A stretch of 64,000 nucleotides of DNA from contig JACOEH010000005.1 of the NCBI GenBank assembly GCA_024998685.1, forward strand, positions 62,001 through 126,000, read 5' to 3'. Shown one piece after another: positions 36,018 to 43,917 of the stretch; position 1 is the stretch's first letter; the number at the start of each line of letters is the position of its first letter. A program made the translations under genes and the position numbers. This DNA comes from Nitrospira sp. Lineage in GTDB: Bacteria; Nitrospirota; Nitrospiria; Nitrospirales; Nitrospiraceae. Below the pieces are notes generated by a model. That model did not search any database. It was not told where the DNA came from and was given only the letters and a program-made list of their open reading frames with translations.

Positions 36018-36302
36018 CTAATCAGAAACCAGCTCCTGATACTCGGTATGCCGCCGGAGCCAACTGGCGGCATAGCCGCATATGGGCACTGCCTGCAGTT
36101 TTTCAACGCGCACAACATCCATCAAGTTACTCATGAATTCCCCGGCCGCACCCGTGCCGCGCAATTCCTGCGGCGCAAAAACGTAATCGATATAAAGCGT
36201 GTTCTTATCCCTGCGCACATTGGCATAGACCACCAGGTTGCCAAACCACATCTCATAGCGATTTTCGGCCTCGTTATACGTTACAGGATTGTTTGTAGTC
36301 AT
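36018..36302 (-). CDS. YjdJ-type GNAT acetyltransferase-like protein
   Basis: A 94-residue protein from ATG 36302 with AGGAG before it. LYIDYVFAPQELRGTGAAGE and the end CGYAASWLRRHTEYQELV match the short GNAT family typified by YjdJ (Acetyltransf_CG). The acetyl-CoA loop RGTGAAG is present. The substrate is unknown. Confidence 0.8.
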   Translation of the reverse strand: MTTNNPVTYNEAENRYEMWFGNLVVYANVRRDKNTLYIDYVFAPQELRGTGAAGEFMSNLMDVVRVEKLQAVPICGYAASWLRRHTEYQELVSD

Positions 36303-36349
36303 GGCTTTACAACTCCTTCCCAGGAAATGCAGAACCCCTTCCAGATCGT

Positions 36350-36868
36350 TTATTCCTTCACGCGATCAGAACGACGGCGGCATATCATTGCGAGTGCGAT
36401 CAGTAGCAACACCGCAGCCGCTATTATGGCCTTGAGCATGATAGTGGGTTTTCCCTTGTCACTGCCATAGCTCGTATAGGCCTTTAAACCTTCGATGTCC
36501 TTCTGGGCTGCGGCGAGCGCGGTCTGCCTCTGGGCAGTTCGGCTTTCAGCTTTTCGTTTTCGGCTTGAAGCGCCGCAAGTGCATCCTGCCGATCCTGTGC
36601 ATCCTCGACCATGGCCCGGATCAGCTTTGAATAATCGGGCTGCGGATTATGCAGCTCATCCTCTTCCAGCGGCTCGTGCTAGATGGTTTCATGGACGGGA
36701 TTCTGCGCGCTTTGCATTGCGGACAGTATCGTTCGCATTTGCTCCAATTCTGACTTTAGAGTCTTGATCTCGGTCTTCAGCGCAATGATGTCTCCCTGCT
36801 GCTCCTGCGCGGCCTTGACCATCAGGGGCATCAGTTTCTGCACATCCTCCGCCAGGAAACCGATTCTG
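36350..36868 (-). pseudogene. Membrane-anchored S74-type chaperone domain fragment
   Basis: Starts abruptly with HRIGFLAEDVQKLMPLMVKA, a phage tail-spike intramolecular-chaperone (peptidase S74) end, and then coiled coil (LKTEIKTLKSELEQM). A TAG at about 36680 interrupts the frame; it continues with DELHNPQPDYSKLIRAM and a second coil, slips frame near 36530, and ends with a membrane helix IIAAAVLLLIALAMIC plus basic tail at 36350. The upstream part has been replaced by a DUF72 scrap. It is non-functional. Confidence 0.5.
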
Positions 36869-36869
36869 T

Positions 36870-36938
36870 GCGGCGGGCCTATGTGATCGTGAATAATTGG
36901 TCAAAAGAAAATACGCCATTGACGATTCAGACCTTGCT
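36870..36938 (+). repeat. Fragment of DUF72 gene
   Basis: Sixty-nine bases nearly identical to 32989-33057 (shared GGCGGGCCTATGTGATCGTG and GCCATTGACGATTCA). It codes for RRAYVIVNNWSKENTPLTIQ, the DUF72 C-terminus, but with no gene around it. It separates two other gene fragments. Confidence 0.75.
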
Positions 36939-36944
36939 CTCTCC

Positions 36945-37210
36945 GGCCTGGTCAGTGCGTAGAGCCTTAATAAGCGCCTCCCGGTCAAACGCGGCACGTC
37001 CGCAGTACAGGACACAAGCGACGCTCCTTGCATCACAACAGGCCCTTCTTTGGTCAGAAATATGCTTTGACACGAAGGCAAAGACCACAGATTGCGGGTC
37101 ACGTCAGCCTGCCGGAGTGCTTCAGCGAAGTAAGAAAAGCCGCCAATCTTCGGCCGGATTGCCATTGCTCGCTGTAGGGCTGCCTGCAAGTTTTCAATAG
37201 TTTTGCGCAT
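36945..37210 (-). pseudogene. DUF1398 protein, truncated and frameshifted
   Basis: From ATG 37210 the frame reads FSYFAEALRQADVTRNLWSL then PSCQSIFLTKEGPVVMQGAS, the DUF1398 (YbcV-like) start. At TADVPR a one-base loss shifts the frame; the neighbouring frame reads FDREALIKALRTDQAGE. The gene is then cut by the DUF72 scrap at about 36940. Half of the family length is missing. Confidence 0.65.
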
Positions 37211-37809
37211 GAGATGATTGCCTCCGTATGATGTAAACCGATCGGGAACATCTATGTTAGCAGCTCAAGGCACGCGCGAAAACGATTATAGGCGCTGACA
37301 GAGACAGCGTTTCATGGAGAACTGACATAGCCATACAGAGGCTGAATCAGAAAAAGATACGACTCGCGGTTCTCAATCAACCGATGGTCTCAAGAGGAAG
37401 AAGTGTGCCTCCGCCGCTCGCATGGCTAGCTGCTGAGGTCCTGCAGGCAAGGTGCTAGAGACGGAATGCCGTTTCACGCCTCGACCGAGAGATTCAGCTG
37501 CGTTTACAGGAAATAATACGCGCTACGGATCCCTGCTTTCAAAATCGCTGGATCGAGATGCAGCTTATATCGAGGGCCGAAATACTGCTCTGAGATCCCA
37601 CGGGTTTTAATCACGTGCGAGCTGCCATGCAAAGGCGCAATAAGACAGCATGGCAAATTGCCCCGGTCCTTTCGGCACATTCATGATGCAGCTCTTTTGC
37701 CTTGAGTTGGGATTGGTAACGGGTTTCACGCAGTGCTCTAACCGGTGCCGAGCAAGAGTAAACTCACGACCAAGGAAGGTGAGCCGCACCAGAGTCATAC
37801 CTTAGATAC
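37211..37809. other. Gap with one possible C-terminal fragment
   Basis: Nothing certain. On the minus strand 37504-37614 codes for a 36-residue frame (RGISEQYFGPRYKLHLDPAI, ending RSAYYFL) that looks like the end of a real protein, perhaps an outer-membrane barrel, but no preceding body is present. Confidence 0.25.
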
Positions 37810-38790
37810 TCACCGTGACCGGTCGCGCTCCGGCGCACGAGCGCTCGAGAATCCCCGCGACCGCTCGCTCAAGTAGCGCACTAGGTCCGCAGCCAGTTGC
37901 CGATCCTCCCCACGGTCTGACTGCGCCAAGGCCTTCATCACCTGCTCATAATTCCGCATCACCTCCCGCGCCCGTCCAGGTCGGCGCATCGTACGCTTGA
38001 GCCGCTCCAGGGTCTTCCCGTTCGTAGTTTCCTGTTGCAGATGCCGCACCGTCCACCGCTCCTGCGTCGTGCGGTGAAGACGGCTCGTGGTGGAGGCGTC
38101 GATCCCATGTTCTCTCAAGGCTTCAGCAAACCTTTCGCGCCAGCGTTGGAGATCGGGTTTGCGCGGATTGAGACGGGCGCCCTCAAAACTCACGGCCTTG
38201 ACCGTCAGATGGACATGCGGGTGCACAGACGGATTGGGATCGGGATCCGTCTCAAACGTGTGAAGCACCATCGCATATTGATGAGTCGAAAATTCGCGTT
38301 TGGCAAAGTCACGGGCCGCGCGCTGGACGCCCAGCGGGTCCGTGCCCTGTGGCATGGACAGGACCAGATGAAAGGCGTCGCGGGCACGAGACTGGGCCGG
38401 AATCGGCGTCCCGCCATGCTCCCATTCTGCTTTCAGATCGGCCACCGCCTCCTTCCCGCTGATGAGCTGACCGTCCTCGTCTTCCAGATCCAGCTGACCA
38501 TTTCGTGAAATGTACGTCAGGTTGTTCGAGATTCCGCGCATCCCTTTCGGCGCCTTCGCGAGCTTCACCATCACTTGCGGCGCGCGACGCACGAGATCTC
38601 GCAGTTTCTGCCGCACCGCGGCGGCGCGCGCCTCTGACGAGTGGAGTCGACTGCCGGTGCCATTCGCACGAAAAGACGCAGGCGAAGTGGACCGTTTCGG
38701 TGGTCGCGGCGACGGACCGGGAGCCAGATTAAACAAGCGACTGCCCCACTCGTCGAGCGTCGCATCAAGCGGAAACATCCGCGTCGTCAT
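37810..38790 (-). CDS. MobA/VirD2-type relaxase
   Basis: A 326-residue protein whose ATG (38790) overlaps the MobC stop by four bases. The relaxase core contains GISNNLTYISRNG (candidate tyrosine near residue 110), HLVLSMPQGTD and the metal-binding HPHVHLTVKAV. These enzymes nick and carry a DNA strand during conjugative mobilisation. No type IV secretion genes are in the window, so the element would be mobilised by a helper. The C-terminus is short, without a primase domain. Confidence 0.8.
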   Translation of the reverse strand: MTTRMFPLDATLDEWGSRLFNLAPGPSPRPPKRSTSPASFRANGTGSRLHSSEARAAAVRQKLRDLVRRAPQVMVKLAKAPKGMRGISNNLTYISRNGQLDLEDEDGQLISGKEAVADLKAEWEHGGTPIPAQSRARDAFHLVLSMPQGTDPLGVQRAARDFAKREFSTHQYAMVLHTFETDPDPNPSVHPHVHLTVKAVSFEGARLNPRKPDLQRWRERFAEALREHGIDASTTSRLHRTTQERWTVRHLQQETTNGKTLERLKRTMRRPGRAREVMRNYEQVMKALAQSDRGEDRQLAADLVRYLSERSRGFSSARAPERDRSR

Positions 38791-39335
38791 GGGCGCAGCT
38801 CCCACCGTTCGAGACTCGCGCGGGTCAACGCCGTGATCTGGTCCACATGCGTGCGAATCCTGGTCGAGAGATCGGTCAAGAGTTCGAGACGCACCGCCGC
38901 CTGTTGGGCCGGCGCTTTGTTTAAGGCACGCGCGATCTGGTTGAGGTTCCGTCCGAGGGCGAGCAGCTGCTTCGTCGAATGAGCCACGGCCTGCCGTTCC
39001 GGCTCCGACAACGAGGGCTGGCGGGTGAGCTGAGTTCGAATCAACGCGATGAGCCAATGTGTGGGGCGGTAGCCGTCCGTTTTGGCACGAGTCGCGAGGG
39101 CGGCGTACTCCGACGGCGTGAGGCGAAAGCTGACTTGTCGCGTGGGTCGTTCGCCGTGCCGGGACATTACACGATGCGGCGTGGATCGTGGGCGAGGCAC
39201 GCGCTGCAGAGTCTGGCGCAGGAGCTGCCGCAAAGCCTCACTGGGTGTGAGCTGCTGTTGGGCACACCATTCCACCCAGGGCGCTTTGAGGTCGCCGAGA
39301 TCGACGGTCAGTTGAGTGGGACGTGAGGTAGGCAT
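38787..39335 (-). CDS. MobC-like accessory mobilisation protein
   Basis: A 182-residue protein starting at ATG 39335 (MPTSRPTQLTVDLGDLKAPW). The first 50 residues resemble a ribbon-helix-helix-like DNA-binding part; the second half has VSFRLTPSEYAALATRAKTD and LLALGRNLNQIARALNKAP, the MobC (BMC) signature. It would bind oriT and help the relaxase open DNA. It is translationally coupled with mobA. Confidence 0.75.
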   Translation of the reverse strand: MPTSRPTQLTVDLGDLKAPWVEWCAQQQLTPSEALRQLLRQTLQRVPRPRSTPHRVMSRHGERPTRQVSFRLTPSEYAALATRAKTDGYRPTHWLIALIRTQLTRQPSLSEPERQAVAHSTKQLLALGRNLNQIARALNKAPAQQAAVRLELLTDLSTRIRTHVDQITALTRASLERWELRP

Positions 39336-39400
39336 CGTCGTCTGCCGCCATGTGTAGCAGAAGAGGGGCGACAGTGCAATGCAAATGCTGGCGGCAGCCA

Positions 39401-39457
39401 TATCCTGCCAATATTGAATTACGGCACCTGCGCCACATCAGCCTATCAGAATGTGGC
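39401..39457. other. Candidate oriT with nic-like motif
   Basis: About 70 bases upstream of mobC. TATCCTGCC (39401-39409) equals the core of the RP4-type nic region, and GCCACAT (39432-39438) with ATGTGGC (39451-39457) makes a perfect seven-base inverted repeat. The position beside mobCA is where oriT is usually found. In RP4 the repeat lies on the other side of nic, so the match is suggestive only. Confidence 0.4.
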
Positions 39458-39732
39458 ACAGCCGCAAGGGTCGTTGCACCGGACTCGAACCCATTAGGCG
39501 TTTCCGCCCCTCTGCTGGGTGGGGGGCAGGAAACGCAAGTTGTTATGAAGAGAGATAAGCGAGGCGCGGCAGCGACCCCTCTCCCACTCGCGTAGAACGT
39601 ACGTCTCTACAGCTACTCGGCTGACCGAGAAGTGGGAAGGACCAATGTGATGAGGCTAAGCAGCCAGTGTACAAGTCTGACCGAGGCGTTGCTGAGGTGA
39701 GCCGTCCCCCTGATGCTGATCACCGCTCAGCG

Positions 39733-39996
39733 TCACTTCACACACGTGGCAGTATTGTCACTCGGGGCACTGAACAAGGTTGAGTCGGTGCGATGAACGT
39801 ACGAGAGGGCAAGCCCATGGGATTCTGATGGTGGAAAGCTACCGTCGAGCACCAGCCAGCTTCCTTCGCGTGGCGTCTTGTAGTAGATAACCCACCAAGC
39901 GATGGGCTCAGATGAGAACAGTTCTCTTGTCACCTTGTGCGCGCAGCGTTTCAGCATCCTACGAAGGGAAGACGGTGTCCGCCTCTCCCCTTCCAC
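39733..39996 (-). CDS. Small unrecognised plasmid protein
   Basis: An 87-residue frame from GTG 39996. The central WWVIYYKTPREGSWLVLDGS looks like a folded beta domain. Cys pair is absent. No family recognised; plausible because codon use and position match neighbours and it ends ten bases upstream of the DUF4942 gene end. Confidence 0.4.
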   Translation of the reverse strand: MEGERRTPSSLRRMLKRCAHKVTRELFSSEPIAWWVIYYKTPREGSWLVLDGSFPPSESHGLALSYVHRTDSTLFSAPSDNTATCVK

Positions 39997-40005
39997 CCTT
40001 CCGTA

Positions 40006-40762
40006 CTACTTCGGTTCCGGTAAGGCATTGGGATAGTGCTTGGCGATGATTCGATTCAGCCGCACAATTAGATCCAGTCTTTTGAACGTCACATGCCCAT
40101 TGTGATTCTTAAAGAACCGAATGGAGACATAATCATTCTCGGCGAGCTTGGGCCACGCTGAACTCGTCTGCATCGCATCCGCAATGAGACGATACGCCCC
40201 TGTCCGGTGATCAGCCTCCGGCTTGCCATCACAGAGATGAAAGACGCGGAGGAGATCGTCCAGATGATCGGTCTGCCGCATATTGGCGCTGCCGTCTCAA
40301 ACATATCCGCACGTGAGTCATGGAGCGTGGCAAAGGTCGCGCGAATGGCGTCGCGCGTCAATTCGGGCACTTGTTCCGCTCCGATTTGCTCATCCACTTC
40401 CTTTCTCTTCGATGCGGACATGATCGAGCGCATGCCGGAATCGTGTAAGAGTGTGGTCCATCCGCCGGCATCGACACAGGCTTGGAACGTCTCCAGCAGC
40501 GTCGTTCGGTTGGCAAACTCGCCCGTCATGTGGAAGCCATTCCCTCGCCACCCGCGGGCCATCGAAAGGTCAGGAAATCCGAGCCGTGCCGCAGTCGCAA
40601 GGGCGTGGGCCTGCTCCAGTTTGTCGAGCGCCTCGTGAAACAGCGTCAGGACCGCCTCTCGTTGCTGCAACAGATTGCAATGCTGAGGCTCGGAACCAGC
40701 TCATGCTCTTGTCCTGCGTCACCGTCCGGGCTCACAAAGATGGTCTCCGCTTCAGTCGTCAT
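40006..40762 (-). pseudogene. DUF4942 protein, two frameshifts
   Basis: ATG 40762 (MTTEAETIFVSPDGDAGQEH) leads to a slip near 40675; the main body then reads REAVLTLFHEALDKLEQAHA to ATLHDSRADMFE, a second slip near 40290 follows, and the family C-terminus DHLDDLLRVFHLCDGKPE, YVSIRFFKNHNGHVTFKRLD continues to 40006. DUF4942 proteins are common in plasmids and integrative elements; the function is not established. This copy is likely inactive. Confidence 0.65.
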
Positions 40763-40767
40763 GATGT

Positions 40768-40935
40768 CTACCTTTCTGTTCCCCCTGTCGGGCGTTCGTA
40801 TGGAATCTGAAACGGCCCAACCCAGGCGCCAGGTTGAGCCTTCGCGGTGAGGTCGGCCAGGATCTGGTCTTGTGTCGCTGGATCGACACCCTGTCGTGTC
40901 CAGAGCTTACGCAATCGTCGTTCTGGATCCTCCAT
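40768..40935 (-). CDS. Small plasmid protein, 55 residues
   Basis: ATG 40935 with AGGAG seven bases upstream. MEDPERRLRKLWTRQGVDPA then an all-helical start and a GAWVGPFQIPY end. No family recognised. It lies five bases before the DUF4942 start, so probably one operon. Confidence 0.5.
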   Translation of the reverse strand: MEDPERRLRKLWTRQGVDPATQDQILADLTAKAQPGAWVGPFQIPYERPTGGTER

Positions 40936-40949
40936 GATCGTCTCCTGCC

Positions 40950-41174
40950 TCATAAGGACGCCGTGATCGTGATGTGGTTGCGGTAGGCGAGCGCCCGTGG
41001 TCCCACGAGCACCCGATGCGCTCGGGAGCGCCGGGCTTTGTCCGCGATGTATGCACGTAACTCGATGCCGTCCCATGAGCGGGGAATCAGGTCCTGGTTG
41101 ATGGCGGCATGGATGTCATGACGGATACTTCTCAACAGATCGCTCACAAATCGACGTTGGTCTCGCTTCGTCAT
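40950..41174 (-). CDS. Small basic plasmid protein
   Basis: A 74-residue basic protein from ATG 41174 with AAGGAG before it. It begins MTKRDQRRFVSDLLRSIRHD and is predicted helical. Function unknown. It is in line with the genes on both sides, spaced by 3 and 14 bases. Confidence 0.55.
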   Translation of the reverse strand: MTKRDQRRFVSDLLRSIRHDIHAAINQDLIPRSWDGIELRAYIADKARRSRAHRVLVGPRALAYRNHITITASL

Positions 41175-41177
41175 GCG

Positions 41178-41462
41178 TCACGCTCCTTCGTGCCGAAAAG
41201 ACGCCACAGGTGCCTGTCGCTGGCAGTCGTGGCACATCCCAAACGCCTGGTCGTCGTAGTCCATGGCACCGTCGTCTTCAAGGAAGGGCGTCCCCTCCTC
41301 GCTGAGCATCACGCGCCTGATCACGTCAACCGTAAACGGTCCCCCGCTCTGGCAATCCGGGCATTGCCAACCTTCTACGTCATTCGTATGCGGTAATTCG
41401 TCGAGCATGTCCGCAATCATGCTGCTGTCCTCTCTTCCTCGTCCTAGTGGGTGTCTTGTCAT
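41178..41462 (-). CDS. Small zinc-ribbon plasmid protein
   Basis: A 94-residue protein with WQCPDCQSGG and, 40 residues later, GMCHDCQRQ, two CxxC pairs for one zinc. The middle is acidic. ATG 41462 has AGGAA; the internal ATG after GAGAGGACAG is an alternative. Unknown role. Confidence 0.55.
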   Translation of the reverse strand: MTRHPLGRGREDSSMIADMLDELPHTNDVEGWQCPDCQSGGPFTVDVIRRVMLSEEGTPFLEDDGAMDYDDQAFGMCHDCQRQAPVASFRHEGA

Positions 41463-41504
41463 GTGGCGTTCCTTTCCTGCATGTTCACGGGTGAGAAGGT
41501 AGTC

Positions 41505-42005
41505 TCACCCCTCACCGTGCAACCAGCCTTCATCGGCGAAGGACACGTGCCGCCCCTCCCCCATCACGACATGATCCAGGACACGAATGCCCAATAACTC
41601 CCCGGCGCTGACGAGTCGTTGCGTCAATGCCCGGTCCTCTTGGCTGGGGGTCGGATCGCCGCTGGGGTGATTGTGCGCAAAGATCACCGCCGCCGCATTC
41701 AGACAGACGGCGGTTTTAAACGCTTCGCGTGGATGCACGATCGAGAGGGTGAGGCTCCCGACGGACACGACTTGATAGCCGACGGGTGCATGCTTCGCGT
41801 CGAGAAAGAGGACGAGAAATTCCTCGTGGGGTCGCCCCTCGAAGTGGGCCCGGAGAAATCTCGACACGTCGTGTGAATCAGACATCTTGGATGCGCCATA
41901 GAGCGGCGAATGACGTTCTTTCACAACCTGAAGCCGATACAGCGGGACCAATACAGAAGATGGTGTATTCACGACCTGGTGTTCTGTGAGCCTCTTCGTC
42001 GCCAT
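41505..42005 (-). CDS. radC: RadC/JAB-domain protein
   Basis: A 166-residue protein from ATG 42005. The JAB domain carries HNHPSGDPTPSQED, the metal-binding HxHx(7-10)SxxD pattern, with EEFLVLFLDAKHAPVGYQVV upstream. Plasmid-borne RadC homologs are of unknown biochemical role despite the old repair name. It lacks the N-terminal HhH part of chromosomal RadC. Confidence 0.85.
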   Translation of the reverse strand: MATKRLTEHQVVNTPSSVLVPLYRLQVVKERHSPLYGASKMSDSHDVSRFLRAHFEGRPHEEFLVLFLDAKHAPVGYQVVSVGSLTLSIVHPREAFKTAVCLNAAAVIFAHNHPSGDPTPSQEDRALTQRLVSAGELLGIRVLDHVVMGEGRHVSFADEGWLHGEG

Positions 42006-42084
42006 GTGCTCGCCTCTCCCTTGAGTGTGGAGCATGGTGAGGGAGCCGGAACGGGTGCCGCCGTTTCGACTCCCGCCTTTGCCT

Positions 42085-42342
42085 TTAGCGTCGATTCGTT
42101 TCATTCACATAATTGAGCTGTGCCACACGCTCGAGCGCCGCCAGGTCCTGGTGCATGCGCTCGCAGTAATGGCGGAGATCCGTGAGGAAATCGGACAGGA
42201 CCGTTTCGACCGAGGCGCCCGGCTCCCGTAAGCCTGCGACACGATAGTAGGTCAGCGTCTGTTCCACTCGATCCGCTCGAATCGCATTCGGATGCCTCTT
42301 TGCCTTCCGTACATTCGGCCTATACATCGTTCCTGTGTTCAT
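42085..42342 (-). CDS. Small plasmid protein, 85 residues
   Basis: ATG 42342 follows GGAAGGAC. The protein (MNTGTMYRPNVRKAKRHPNA) has a basic start and a helical remainder (ETVLSDFLTDLRHYCERMHQ). No family recognised. Its 340-base leader carries the first of two matching palindromic repeats. Confidence 0.5.
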   Translation of the reverse strand: MNTGTMYRPNVRKAKRHPNAIRADRVEQTLTYYRVAGLREPGASVETVLSDFLTDLRHYCERMHQDLAALERVAQLNYVNETNRR

Positions 42343-42615
42343 CCGTCCTTCCTTTCTGTTGGACTGTCTCCCTATGAGAACAGCCATCCACGAGACCAAC
42401 GGCCACATCGCGTCGACCGCCCACGACTCTCTTTTCAAAACATGTGTTGCGCCTCTCACGCACAGCAGGAGGCGCAACAGAACGTCCGAGTCTGGGGCCC
42501 CGGCCGGCTGCGAGCGTGACAGCCCTCCGGGCCATTGGCTGGCGCGGTTGCACCCGGTCGGGCCCCACACCGTTGTGAGCGATACAGTGGATGGAGTGAG
42601 AGACCAGTCAGCACG

Positions 42616-42700
42616 GTCGAGCCGCCGCAGGCGACACGACGGTGCGCAATCAGAGGCACGGCGCGGGCGCGTTGCCACCCTCTTGTTGGAACGTTCCAAC
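42616..42700 (-). repeat. Leader repeat A with 16-bp palindrome
   Basis: Eighty-five bases about 83 percent like 43526-43610 (identical run GCGACACGACGGTGCGCAAT). The end holds the perfect palindrome GTTGGAACGTTCCAAC (42685-42700). Both copies lie about 345-355 bases upstream of a minus-strand start codon, so each is probably a promoter/operator with a long leader. Confidence 0.65.
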
Positions 42701-42810
42701 ACACTCGTTGGTCAGGATCGGGAGAGATCAATCTGGGAGAAGGAAGGAAGAGATGGCCTGATCAGACAAGGCCGACGAGCGAGAGATGCCCGCCGGCCCT
42801 GTCGAGCGCG

Positions 42811-43242
42811 TTAGTCGATCGCTCGATCAATCAGGCCGGCCTCGGGATGGTTGGCCGCGAAATCACGCAGCAGATGAAAGTACTGAGCGATCCGAGGACC
42901 GAATGGATCGTCCTCCAACCGGAATGATACGTGACTGAACGTGAATAAAGACACGATGATTCCGGCGGCATCGCCCGACACCGTGGCCTCAAAGAAGTTG
43001 TCAGCATGCACAAGTGGATAGGTCTTACGACTCGGTGCGAGATAACACCCGCCGTTGCTCAAGTCGTAAAAGTGCCAATAGCCTCCGGTGTAGGTTGGAC
43101 ACAGGTTAGCGAACTGCGCGTAGAGAGCGTTCTCCACGGTGAGCATGTGTTTGCCAAAGTGGCGCGGCAGAAACTTGGGCCGGTCCTCTTCCGGTACCAA
43201 GGTCGCCACAATGGACTGTTGTTCATGATTAATGTGCTTCAT
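42811..43242 (-). CDS. KlcA/ArdB-type antirestriction protein
   Basis: A 143-residue protein from ATG 43242 after GGAGGG. It shows the family sequence RPKFLPRHFGKHMLTVENAL, YTGGYWHFYDLSNGGCYLAP, GDAAGIIVSLFTFSHVSF and FAANHPEAGLIDRAID. These proteins protect incoming plasmids from type I restriction without resembling DNA. Its 350-base leader holds leader repeat B. Confidence 0.85.
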   Translation of the reverse strand: MKHINHEQQSIVATLVPEEDRPKFLPRHFGKHMLTVENALYAQFANLCPTYTGGYWHFYDLSNGGCYLAPSRKTYPLVHADNFFEATVSGDAAGIIVSLFTFSHVSFRLEDDPFGPRIAQYFHLLRDFAANHPEAGLIDRAID

Positions 43243-43525
43243 GTCATTTCCCTCCGAATTGTCACAGGCGGAATTGCCTGTGTAAAGGGTCTTCAGCACA
43301 CCGAAAGCGCAGGAGTCAGGGCCGTGTGAAACACGCTCGCGAGCACGAGGCGAAGCCACGCGCGGAGGCCTTGACGTCGAGACCGGTGTGACAGCCTCAC
43401 GACACACAGGCAAACCCGCTCCCCTCTCGTCCCTTTCATTCTTGATGAACTGAGCAAGAGCATCGGAACACGTCCATGAAACGCCACGATCCGTCCTGGG
43501 ACCTGTACCAGATGTCGCCGCACGG

Positions 43526-43610
43526 TCTGGCCGCCAGAAGGCGACACGACGGTGCGCAATCAGGGGCACGGCGCTCGCGCGGTGCCACCTCGATGTTGGT
43601 ACGTTCCAAT
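43526..43610 (-). repeat. Leader repeat B with 16-bp palindrome
   Basis: Second copy of the 42616-42700 repeat, exactly 910 bases away. The palindrome is GTTGGTACGTTCCAAT (43595-43610), two mismatches from copy A. It precedes the antirestriction gene. Confidence 0.65.
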
Positions 43611-43827
43611 AAGCCGGCTGTCGTTGTCGGATCTAGCTGAGGCGGTGGAAGGAAGAGAGCCGCAGTCGTTCACTTCCAACGAGGGAATTCTTCACGCCCT
43701 CGTGAGATCAGGCAGGCCTCTGTGATAGTTGCCCAGATACAGACGGAGCAGATGAACGAGAAGAGCCCAGATTCTTATCATGATGGTCTGCTCCATCGAC
43801 CAGAGCGCGACACACCTCCAGCATGGG

Positions 43828-43843
43828 ATTGGAACGTTCCAAC
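43828..43843. promoter_or_regulatory. Third 16-bp palindrome beside parB
   Basis: ATTGGAACGTTCCAAC, one mismatch from the copy at 42685-42700, 75 bases past the partition-protein stop. The format, 16 bases with a central ACGT, is that of chromosomal parS (TGTTTCACGTGAAACA), so ParB/KorB binding is a good guess. Confidence 0.5.
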
Positions 43844-43917
43844 AACGACTCAGTCAGACTCTGTCATGGCGAAGAGACAACGATTGGATGCGAGACGAGG
43901 TGACGGAGGTGACGAGG

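Noticed and set aside
9236-36682. Three in-frame TAG codons (WGR gene, IS OrfB, S74-type gene) hinting at TAG recoding
   Set aside because: Intact genes such as dnaE2 and parA end in TAG, no suppressor tRNA is seen, and the affected genes carry other damage. Random decay is simpler.
37607-37798. 63-codon minus-strand frame before the mob region
   Set aside because: No recognisable pattern and no good ribosome site; overlaps a better-looking short frame end.
39478-39500. GGGTTCGAGTCCGG on the minus strand, like a tRNA T-arm
   Set aside because: The stem has a mismatch and no D-arm, anticodon arm or acceptor pairing can be found.
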